64,000 nt of DNA, taken from DASPHG01 sp035629775 (GTDB lineage Bacteria; Actinomycetota; Thermoleophilia; Solirubrobacterales; Thermoleophilaceae). Positions 45,889 to 53,183 of the stretch are shown here, piece after piece. The stretch spans positions 1-64,000 of the forward strand of contig DASPHG010000042.1 of assembly GCA_035629775.1 (NCBI GenBank). The letters run 5' to 3'. The notes below the pieces were generated by a model, which saw only the letters and a program-made list of their open reading frames with translations, was not told the origin of the DNA and did not search any database. The position numbers and the translations under genes were made by a program. The stretch's first letter is position 1. Each line of letters opens with the position of its first letter.

Positions 45889-46449
45889 TCAGCCAGCGGT
45901 CAAGTCGATCGAGGTGATCCGCCCGCCGTACAGCGTGAAGATGCTCTTGGCCTTCTTCGGGCCTGCGACCGTGAAGGTCGTATAGCCGGCATTCGATCCA
46001 GTCCGCTTCAGCTTGTTACCGAACTCGTTGTCCAGCTTCTGCTTGGTCGCACCGATTCTGACGCCCTTCTTCGTTTTGTAGCGGTTCATCTTCGAGTTGA
46101 AGTGAAAGTCCGGCATGCCCTGATGCGGGGCGTTGAGGAGGATGCGCTTGACCTTTTTCTGGCCGAAGTAGGAGATGTTGCCCGTGTGGAAGTTGGCGCC
46201 CGACGGCGACACTTCGAACATGCAGCGGAGGCCTTCGTAGCCGAACTCCTGGTAGCACCCGTGCCCCTCCTCCATCTTCCAGACCTTCGCGGCGCGCTTC
46301 ATCTTCATGCCAAGCTTGACGCCGGCGACCTTCTTGCCCGGCACGATCCGGTTGGTCTTGGTCTCCGGCAGCTTGGCCTGAGCGGTGGGCACTAGGGCGG
46401 GAAGGAGAAGACAGGCGACCGCGAGTGCGACCGGACGAGCGTTATGCAT
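45889..46449 (-). CDS. secreted protein of unknown function
   Basis: 186 residues with a signal peptide (PVALAVACLLLPALVPTAQA). The mature start TNRIVPGKKVAGVKLGMKMK resembles a small beta-rich exported domain common in related actinobacteria, in which a PGKxVAGVxLGM motif opens a repeat; a partner motif may be KGVRIGATKQKLDNEFG near residue 130. Two Cys (GCYQEF, LRCMFE) may form a disulfide. GGAGG lies eight bases upstream of the ATG at 46449, which decides the start over an upstream ATG. No function known. Confidence 0.68.
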   Translation of the reverse strand: MHNARPVALAVACLLLPALVPTAQAKLPETKTNRIVPGKKVAGVKLGMKMKRAAKVWKMEEGHGCYQEFGYEGLRCMFEVSPSGANFHTGNISYFGQKKVKRILLNAPHQGMPDFHFNSKMNRYKTKKGVRIGATKQKLDNEFGNKLKRTGSNAGYTTFTVAGPKKAKSIFTLYGGRITSIDLTAG

Positions 46450-46629
46450 TGGGAACCTCCGGGAGTGGGCCTGGCGCGAGAGCTTCACTGTACGCCAGGT
46501 CTGGCGCTATCGCCAGCGGTGTCCTAGGCCGCTTGCGTATCGTGCTGAGCGCACCGGGGTCTCGCCACCCCGACGCCATGGCCGGGGGCTCTTACTAGGA
46601 GTCGCCCGGCCGCTGGCGAGGGTCGGGCG

Positions 46630-47943
46630 TCACCCGATCGCCAGCACGTTGACCTTGGCACCCGCCGGGAGGGCGGCAGCCGACTCACTCCAGAGCAGCC
46701 ACCGGTCGGTGGGGCAGTCACCGACCGCAGCGTCAGCCTCCGCGTAGACGACGCCGAGGTTGGGAACCGCGATAAGCCCTCCTTCGAAGTCGTCGGCGGG
46801 CGTCACCAGCAGCATCACGTTGGGGTTGGCGTTGATGAGGGCGTTGTCGAGGGCCGAGAACGCTCCGCCCCCGCAGGTGCTGACCGTGTGCTGGAACACA
46901 GGTCGGTTGGTGCCCCCAACGCGGATGCGCCCGTTGGTGATCGTCAGCGCGTTGCCCGCACCCGACCCCGAGTACCGCGCGTCGACGCCCGTTCCGGATG
47001 GGCTCGCCGTCTCGCCCCTGACACCGGTCCCGGCTCCGGTGGTACCCGCCGCAAACCCGTAGACGCCACGGCCGTCCTGCACCCGGCCGTGGACGCCCCA
47101 GCCGGCGCCGTCGTGCACACCGGTGACCCCGATGCCGGTGCCAGAGGTACCGCGGTTGTGGCCGAGCACGGCGGCAGAGAAGACTCCCGGGCTGGTTGAC
47201 GTGACGCGTCCCGTCACCCCGGCCACCGCTTGCGTCGCGGTGTCGCCGTCCGCGGTCGAGCTGACCTCGCCGACCAGGGCGGAGACGACGCTCGGGCTGG
47301 TGTTGACCGCCTTGATCGTCGGCTCGGCGGACCCGCCCTCGAGCAGGATCGGCAGCGCCAGTGAGAACGCGCCGCCCGAGAGCAACAGGCCGTTCCCGGC
47401 GCTGTAAGCCGGGTTTGGCTCGCACGTGACGTCACCGGAGGCGGCGAGGGCGCCCACCACGGTGCCCGCGGCGCACGCGGTCGACGACCCGCGCCGCTGC
47501 AGCGCGGCCGACTCGAGGCCGTCGAGCAGGTCGGCGTCGCTGCCCGACCCGTCCCCGTCGACCTGCGAGAGCTTCTCGAGGACCTGCGCCGGGGTGTCGG
47601 GTGAGCCCGACGCCCCGTCCGGACCGGTGGGTCCCGTGGGACCATTCGGACCGGCGGGACCGGTGGGCCCCGCAGGACCGTCGGGACCGGCGAAGCCCTG
47701 CGGCATGACGGCCGCCGGGAACTTGGCGTTCGCGCCGAGCGGGAGCAGCCTGTTCTTCGTCGGCGTCTTGGACGCCTTTATCCCGCCCACCTTCCTGGCG
47801 TTCCCGGCCTTCTTGGCGAACCCGGCCTTCTTCGCGAACGGCACGATGTCGAGCGCGACCGCGCTTCCGCCGAGCAGGATGAACAGGCACATCGTCGAGA
47901 CGACGTTCGCGTACGTCAGGTGGGAGCGGGTGCGGGCCAGCAT
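46630..47943 (-). CDS. secreted collagen-like protein with repeat-rich C-terminal domain
   Basis: 437 residues. A signal anchor (VVSTMCLFILLGGSAVAL) is followed by a Lys-rich repeat (FAKKAGFAKKAGNARKVGG), then a Gly-x-y collagen-like tract (GPAGPTGPAGPNGPTGPTG) near residues 85-105. GSGSDADLLDGLESAALQRR follows. The C-terminal ~240 residues carry YGFAAG/GVHGRVQDGRG-type short repeats and a terminal domain with TNRPVFQHTVSTCGGG and LINANPNVMLLVTP. The same terminal domain ends the protein at 50195. It is a likely cell-surface fibre or adhesin; no enzymatic motif is seen. Confidence 0.75.
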   Translation of the reverse strand: MLARTRSHLTYANVVSTMCLFILLGGSAVALDIVPFAKKAGFAKKAGNARKVGGIKASKTPTKNRLLPLGANAKFPAAVMPQGFAGPDGPAGPTGPAGPNGPTGPTGPDGASGSPDTPAQVLEKLSQVDGDGSGSDADLLDGLESAALQRRGSSTACAAGTVVGALAASGDVTCEPNPAYSAGNGLLLSGGAFSLALPILLEGGSAEPTIKAVNTSPSVVSALVGEVSSTADGDTATQAVAGVTGRVTSTSPGVFSAAVLGHNRGTSGTGIGVTGVHDGAGWGVHGRVQDGRGVYGFAAGTTGAGTGVRGETASPSGTGVDARYSGSGAGNALTITNGRIRVGGTNRPVFQHTVSTCGGGAFSALDNALINANPNVMLLVTPADDFEGGLIAVPNLGVVYAEADAAVGDCPTDRWLLWSESAAALPAGAKVNVLAIG

Positions 47944-48023
47944 GGAACCTCCGGGATCGGTAACGCGTCAATGCGTACTCCCAACGTATGGCCACTGCCC
48001 GCTTTGGACAAGCAATTGCCGAG

Positions 48024-48039
48024 CCTGTCGGGCGCGCTC
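48024..48039 (+). repeat. 16-bp third copy of the tRNA-Arg 3' end
   Basis: CCTGTCGGGCGCGCTC is identical to bases 45404-45419 and shares 15 bases with 42411-42425. It lies in the gap between divergent genes at 47943 and 48181, 2.6 kb after the second copy. Confidence 0.5.
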
Positions 48040-48180
48040 ACCGATCCCTGCCCAAGTTGGTGGACGAATGTCCGATAGGGGACTACCCGACCATCCGCCA
48101 TGGTGATCCCTACAGAGAGCTTGGCGGCGGGAACTGCGCTCGATCTCCCTGGTCCGTATCGACGCTATCGAAGGAGATCG

Positions 48181-49749
48181 ATGCTCTCGCCAATCCGCCG
48201 TTTCGTTGTCTTTGCCGCTCTTGCGTCGCTTCTGGCGCTCATCCCGGCCGCGCCGGGAGGCGCGCAGGCCACCGGTTGCGAGCAGGACCGCGACTGCGAC
48301 GGAGTGTCCGACCATGGCGACCGCTTCCCCGATGACCCGAACGAGTACGCCGACACGGACGGCGACGGGATCGGCGACAACGCCGACAACTGCCCGGACC
48401 AGTACTCGCAGGATGGCGTTCAGTTTGCCGACCTCGACGGTGACGGCGAGGGCGACCCCTGCGACTTCGACCGCGACGGCGACGGCGTCGCCAACTTCGA
48501 GGACCGCTTCCCGGATGACCCGGACGAGAGCGCCGACACCGACGGCGACGGGATCGGCGACGTCGGCGACAACTGCCCGACGCAGGCGTCGCTCAACCAC
48601 GGCGTTCAATCCCCCGACCTCGACGGTGACGGCAAGGGCGACCCCTGCGACGACGACCGCGACGGCGACGGCGTCGCCAACGACTTCGACCATTTCCCAG
48701 ACGACGGCACCCGCAAGTGGGTTCAGCCGGCCGACTGGGCCGACTACAGCGCGTGCGAGCGCCAGTACTACGACAAGCATGGAACCCTGCACAACAGCGA
48801 TTGCGATGGCGACGGCGTGAAGCGGCAGTTCGACAACTGCCCCAAGTACGGGCCCGCCTACGGGAACGCCCCGTCTAGCTCGAACGGGTGCCTGGACCCG
48901 ACGGGCCCCGAGGGCGACAACGATTACGACGGCGTCGCGAATGGGAAGGACAGCTGCCCCTACGAAGGGCCGGGCAGTTCAGGCCTGGACGCGTCCGGGT
49001 GTCCGATAACGGACGGCGATGGCGACGGTGTGACCGACGCCAGGGACCAATGCCCCAACAAGCCTGCCAACCAGTGGACGCTGTACAACGACGGCTGCCC
49101 GCGCGAGAAGCCCGTGGTCTTGAAGGACACGCCCGCGGCGAGCGGCCCCTCCTGCGCGAAGAAGCCGTGCTTGGTTCTCAAGCGCAAGGGGCTGAGCAAG
49201 AAGCTGAGCGGCGGGTACGCGGACCCCGACGCCACGATCAAGGTCACCATCGCGCTCGACGCGAACGGCATGCCCGCGCGGGTGGTTGACGCGCAGCTCA
49301 GGAACGTCGACTCGCATTGCTACCACTACGACGAAAACGGGTATTACACCCGCCGCACGTCTGGCCCTGAGGTGTCAGTCAACCTGGACCCGCTTGCGCT
49401 GAAGAAGGGCATACAGCGGCACGCCAACTACAACAGCACCGTCTTCCGCTTCGATCCATTCAAGCCGGTCCGGACGATCAAAGGCACGCAGTACGAGCTC
49501 GACTTCTACATGGAGAAGAACCACAACCCTCGTCGCGAGGCACAGCTGTCGATCTTTTCAATCGATGACCTCTACAAGGACGTCCGCTGCCGCATCGACA
49601 TCAACGGCTACAACGACCGCCTGACAAGAGCGAAGTCGGGCGACGAGGAAGCCGTCGAGAGGGCCGTCGCCAAGTGCAAGGAGAAGCCGACGGACACGAA
49701 GAAGCAGCGCCGCAAGCGCAAGAAGTGCCTGAGGAACGCGCGCGACTGA
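48181..49749 (+). CDS. secreted thrombospondin type 3 repeat protein
   Basis: 522 residues. A signal peptide (FVVFAALASLLALIPAAPGGAQA) precedes about eight Asp-rich calcium-binding TSP3 repeats through residue ~300, such as DRDCDGVSDHGDRFPDDP, DTDGDGIGDNADNCP and DGDGDGVTDARDQCP. The C-terminal ~200 residues lack repeats, begin near SCAKKPCLVLKRKGLSKKLS, contain a His/Tyr-rich segment (SHCYHYDENGYYTRR) and end in a very basic tail. TSP3 repeats bind Ca2+ in the exterior. AAGGAG lies just upstream of the ATG at 48181. It is divergent from the collagen-like gene at 47943. Confidence 0.82.
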   Translation: MLSPIRRFVVFAALASLLALIPAAPGGAQATGCEQDRDCDGVSDHGDRFPDDPNEYADTDGDGIGDNADNCPDQYSQDGVQFADLDGDGEGDPCDFDRDGDGVANFEDRFPDDPDESADTDGDGIGDVGDNCPTQASLNHGVQSPDLDGDGKGDPCDDDRDGDGVANDFDHFPDDGTRKWVQPADWADYSACERQYYDKHGTLHNSDCDGDGVKRQFDNCPKYGPAYGNAPSSSNGCLDPTGPEGDNDYDGVANGKDSCPYEGPGSSGLDASGCPITDGDGDGVTDARDQCPNKPANQWTLYNDGCPREKPVVLKDTPAASGPSCAKKPCLVLKRKGLSKKLSGGYADPDATIKVTIALDANGMPARVVDAQLRNVDSHCYHYDENGYYTRRTSGPEVSVNLDPLALKKGIQRHANYNSTVFRFDPFKPVRTIKGTQYELDFYMEKNHNPRREAQLSIFSIDDLYKDVRCRIDINGYNDRLTRAKSGDEEAVERAVAKCKEKPTDTKKQRRKRKKCLRNARD

Positions 49750-49785
49750 TAGACGAGCGGGTCAGCGCCCGCGATACTGCGCGCG

Positions 49786-50187
49786 ATGTCGCGGGAGAAC
49801 GTCGAAATAGCTCTTGCGGTGGTGGACGCAGTGGCGCGCATGGATGGGGAGCGGCTCATCGAATTGACGCATCCGGAGGTCGAGTGGCACTCCTTCCTGG
49901 CTGAACTCGGGGAGGGCGGCGTTTATCGCGGCCATGCGGGCATGAGTGAGTACGCACAGGACCTTCGCGACGCGTGGGATGTCTTCAGCGCCGATGTCCA
50001 AGACACGCTTGCCGTGGGCGAAGTCGTGGTGCTGCTCAGTCAGCTCCGGTATCGCGGCAAGGGCAGCGGGGTCGATACGGAATCGCCTGCGGGCCACATG
50101 GCCAAGTTCCGCGACGGACGGGTAATTCACATGCGTTCCTTCCGGGAGCCGGAAGCCGCCTTCGAAGCTGTGGGGCTGCGCGAGTAG
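49786..50187 (+). CDS. SnoaL/NTF2-like protein
   Basis: 133-residue NTF2-fold protein, paralogue of the one at 45465 (both open MSRENVE). Family features: LIELTHPEVEWHSFLAEL, GGVYRGHAGMSEYAQDL, a DTLAVGEVVVLLSQ strand and MAKFRDGRVIHMRSF. The active-site pocket residues cannot be assigned. It is 36 bp after the TSP3 gene and may share its transcript. It is convergent with the collagen-like gene at 50195, mirroring the arrangement of the other copy with its downstream minus-strand genes. Confidence 0.75.
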   Translation: MSRENVEIALAVVDAVARMDGERLIELTHPEVEWHSFLAELGEGGVYRGHAGMSEYAQDLRDAWDVFSADVQDTLAVGEVVVLLSQLRYRGKGSGVDTESPAGHMAKFRDGRVIHMRSFREPEAAFEAVGLRE

Positions 50188-50194
50188 CCAGGAC

Positions 50195-51376
50195 CTACGT
50201 GCTGATGGCGAGGACGTTGACGATGATGTCCGGCATTGTCGAGTTCGTCTCGGTAAACACGAGCCACCGATCCGCCGTGCAGCCCGCGACCGGCGCGTCG
50301 GGATCGTTGTAGATCACGCCGAGCGGCATCCCGGCGAACTGGACGCCGCCCACGCTCGAGTCGGTGTGCGTGATGATCAGCATGGCGTTGGGGTCGCCGT
50401 TTATGAGGGGGTTGTTCAGCACCGCGTACGGGCCCCCGCACGAGGTGCTCAGGTCCGCCTGGAACACCGGCCGGTTCGTGCCCGCCACCTTGATCCGGCC
50501 GTTGCTTAGCTCGAGAGCGGTGCCCACGTCGTTACCCGCGTAGGAGGCCCGCATCGCCGCCCCGCCTCCCGCGCTAGTGTCGATCTCGCCGACGACGCCA
50601 TAGCCGGACGGCGCGTGGCCGTAGACGCCCCAGCCTGATTGCTTGTGGAGCCCGGCCACGCCGATGCCAGTCCCGCCGGTGCCGTTGTTGACGCCGCGCA
50701 CCCCGGCGGAGTAGCCACCCGGGCTGGTCGGCTCCACGACGCCGAGGACGCCGGAGACCGCGTCGAACGCGGAGTTGCCGTTCGCGGTCGAGGTCGCGGT
50801 GCCTTCTATCGCCGCGGGGCGGACGGGACCGGCGTCGTCTTCGTGACTGGTGTTGGTGACGTCGATCACGGCCGGGTTGGGCGAAGAGTCCCTCACGAGC
50901 ACGAGTGGCACCTCGAGCGAGAACACGTTGCCGAAGAGGTCGAGGCCGGCCCCGGCGTTATAGGCGCCCTGACCCTGCGTTCCCTGGGGGCCGGTGGCGC
51001 CCGTGGCGCCCGTCGGTCCCTGCGGGCCGGTGGGTCCCGTGGCGCCTTGACCTTGCGTTCCTTGCGGGCCGGTGGCTCCCGTGGCTCCCGTGGCTCCCTT
51101 GGCCCCGGTCTTGCCAGCCGGCAACTCACCGGTCCGGAAGTCCTCCGCGAGGAGTGAGCCGTCCGAGACTTTCTTGCTGCGGACGGCGTTGTCCTTGAGG
51201 TCCTTGCCCTTCACTCCCCCCTTTGCGATGTGCTTGCTCCTGACGGCGTCCTTGGCGATGTCGCCGCTCGTGACCAGCGTCGCCGCCACGGCCCCGCCGG
51301 TTAGAGATGAGACAAGCGCCACGACCGCAACGACCATCGCGGGACTGGGGCGCCAGACCGGCAGCCTTCTACGCAT
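50195..51376 (-). CDS. secreted collagen-like protein
   Basis: 393 residues. The signal (MVVAVVALVSSLTGGAVAA) is very like that of the protein at 41506, as is the following Lys-rich repeat (SKHIAKGGVKGKDLKDNAV). A collagen-like Gly-x-y tract spans about residues 80-130 and contains a repeated block GATGATGPQGTQGQG. The C-terminal domain has short YGHAPSGYGVVGE-type repeats and ends with TNRPVFQADLSTSCGG and LINGDPNAMLIITH, shared with the protein at 46630. The start is the ATG at 51376. It is probably an exposed structural protein. Confidence 0.75.
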   Translation of the reverse strand: MRRRLPVWRPSPAMVVAVVALVSSLTGGAVAATLVTSGDIAKDAVRSKHIAKGGVKGKDLKDNAVRSKKVSDGSLLAEDFRTGELPAGKTGAKGATGATGATGPQGTQGQGATGPTGPQGPTGATGATGPQGTQGQGAYNAGAGLDLFGNVFSLEVPLVLVRDSSPNPAVIDVTNTSHEDDAGPVRPAAIEGTATSTANGNSAFDAVSGVLGVVEPTSPGGYSAGVRGVNNGTGGTGIGVAGLHKQSGWGVYGHAPSGYGVVGEIDTSAGGGAAMRASYAGNDVGTALELSNGRIKVAGTNRPVFQADLSTSCGGPYAVLNNPLINGDPNAMLIITHTDSSVGGVQFAGMPLGVIYNDPDAPVAGCTADRWLVFTETNSTMPDIIVNVLAIST

Positions 51377-51467
51377 GGGAGATCCTTCGCGTCGAGTCCA
51401 CCCGCGTTGGCGCGGGTTGTGTACCACTTATAGGGGACAAATCCCTGACCCGCAAGGGTCAATCGCC

Positions 51468-52418
51468 CTACCGGGCTTCGGTGTCGGAGCCGGACCGCGC
51501 GGGGCGGCGGTCGATCCGCTCGCGAACGACATCCCAACGCGATCGCACCTCGCCGAGCACGTTGTCCCATTGGCGGCGGACGTCGTGATCGGGCGGCCGC
51601 TCGCCCCGCCGGATGCGGTCCAGCTCCTCGTGCACCTCGCGGCCGAGGGCCGCCGACCCGACGATGACGAGCATGACGCAGAACAGCGTCGAGATCATCG
51701 CGAAGACGGCGCCGATCACTCCGTAGCGGGTCGCGTACGAGCTGAACATGTCCGGCACATAGACGGTCGCTCCCATCGAATAGACCGCGGACAGGACCGA
51801 TGCGATCACGCCGAACGGCAGCATGTCCCGCCAGTCGATCCGCTTCGCGCTCAGCACCCAGCCGCTCCAGACGAGGAAGACGACGCTCAGCGGGAGTACC
51901 AGCAGTGCCGCCACCAGTTCGAGGCGGCCACGGCCGAAGGCGCCGTGGATCCAGCCGCTGACCAGCAGGTACAGCACAAAGACGGCCACCCAGCGCAGGC
52001 CGTTGAGCGTGTTGCGGACACTCAGCGGAGGAAGCTCCCAGCTCTGCTCGAACAGCCGCTGCACGGCTCGCGCGAAGCTCAGCACCGCGACGAGCAAGAG
52101 CAGCGCCCCGACTATGCCCAGGCTGGTGGTCGCGTCGCCGGGGGGCGCGAAGATGTCTCTGACGGCCTCGGCGCCTCCGCCCGTGAGCTCGTAGCGCTCG
52201 ATGATCCGGTCGGCGGTGTCCTGCCCCCCGATGCGCGTCAGGACCGCGCCGCTGACGACCGCGAGTGGGATCAACGCCGTCAGCGCGCTCGAGGCCAGCG
52301 CTACGGCGCGATCGAATCCCGCGATCGTCTGAAAACGGTGGACGACACGTAGCGCGAACGCCGGCCGCAGCCAGAACGTCAGGGTCCTGAGAATCCGCTC
52401 GCGGTCCGGAGCTCGCAA
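51468..52418 (-). CDS. YihY/BrkB-family membrane protein
   Basis: 316 residues with about six transmembrane helices and a charged C-terminal tail of ~55 residues. The YihY family pattern is visible: SSALTALIPLAVVSGAVL near the first helix, a loop region with SLGIVGALLLLVAVLSFARAVQRLFEQSW, NTLNGLRWVAVFVLYLLVSG and MGATVYVPDMFSSYATRYGVIGAVFAMI. The biochemical role of the family is unknown; the older assignment as ribonuclease BN is wrong. The start appears to be a TTG at 52418 with no better in-frame ATG. It lies divergent from nothing and ends next to the collagen-like gene. Confidence 0.82.
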   Translation of the reverse strand: MRAPDRERILRTLTFWLRPAFALRVVHRFQTIAGFDRAVALASSALTALIPLAVVSGAVLTRIGGQDTADRIIERYELTGGGAEAVRDIFAPPGDATTSLGIVGALLLLVAVLSFARAVQRLFEQSWELPPLSVRNTLNGLRWVAVFVLYLLVSGWIHGAFGRGRLELVAALLVLPLSVVFLVWSGWVLSAKRIDWRDMLPFGVIASVLSAVYSMGATVYVPDMFSSYATRYGVIGAVFAMISTLFCVMLVIVGSAALGREVHEELDRIRRGERPPDHDVRRQWDNVLGEVRSRWDVVRERIDRRPARSGSDTEAR

Positions 52419-52456
52419 CTACGCGAGACTAACCTGCGCTGCGCAGGCGATTCGTA

Positions 52457-53044
52457 CTAGGCGAAGCGCTGGCAGTACTCGACGAGGTGGCTCAGGTAGC
52501 GCTCCCGGAGCCGCTTGTCCACCTTCTGCTCCTTGGTCGCGTAGCCGAGCTGCCAGTCAAGGCTCTCGACGCTCTCGCCCAGTTTCTTGATCTTCTGCTT
52601 CCGGTTGTAGACGGCGTCCGCGATCCCCCCGCGCTTGACCTCGAGCGTGTTCATCTGGTCGGTCAGGTCGTCGACCTCCGCGATGATCTGCGCCGGGCGG
52701 GCCGGGTCCATCGTCGTGCTGAACTCATCCATCAGGACATCGACCTGAGCCTGGAGCGCGGCCAGCTCAGGCTTGATCCCGGCGAGCGCCGCCGCCGCCT
52801 TCTTGTTCCTCGCCTTCAGGCTGGAGATGGCCTCCTGCTTGCCCTCGATCTGGTTCCCGAGCTTCGCCTTCTTGTTCTTGTACACCTTGGCGTTCGTGGC
52901 GATCTGGCCCTCGATGGCCACGACGCTCTGCCGGCACTGCTTCTTCGTCCCGGGCTTCTGGATGTGGTGGGCGGAGCCTCCAGCCGGCACGACGAGTAGC
53001 GCCAGTACGGCGGCAAGGGGAGACAGACGGCGGGCGATCAGCAT
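52457..53044 (-). CDS. secreted coiled-coil protein
   Basis: 195 residues. A signal peptide (LSPLAAVLALLVVPAGGSA) is followed by one Cys region (KKQCRQSVVAIEG) and long alpha-helical, Lys/Gln/Glu-rich heptads from about residue 45 to 170 (for example KLGNQIEGKQEAISSLKAR). It ends with YLSHLVEYCQRF, giving a possible disulfide between the two Cys. No family recognised. The ATG at 53044 is chosen because the signal peptide starts there. A 139-bp gap separates it from the divergent membrane gene at 53184. Confidence 0.65.
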   Translation of the reverse strand: MLIARRLSPLAAVLALLVVPAGGSAHHIQKPGTKKQCRQSVVAIEGQIATNAKVYKNKKAKLGNQIEGKQEAISSLKARNKKAAAALAGIKPELAALQAQVDVLMDEFSTTMDPARPAQIIAEVDDLTDQMNTLEVKRGGIADAVYNRKQKIKKLGESVESLDWQLGYATKEQKVDKRLRERYLSHLVEYCQRFA

Positions 53045-53183
53045 TAGGCGAGTCCTTCGGTTGGGGGAGCAGGATCGCCGGCCGGCGCCCCACGTCCGAG
53101 CACATCGGCCGGCGGTCGCAGCGCCTGGAGCCAACCACGTGATCACCAGACGGATAGGCAGTAACAGTCATCATCGGCAGGCG

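Noticed and set aside
48280..49060. Regular Asp-coding DNA repeats that could suggest a CRISPR or satellite
   Set aside because: They are in-frame thrombospondin type 3 repeats with varying sequence and no equal spacers. No CRISPR array or cas gene is seen anywhere in the window.
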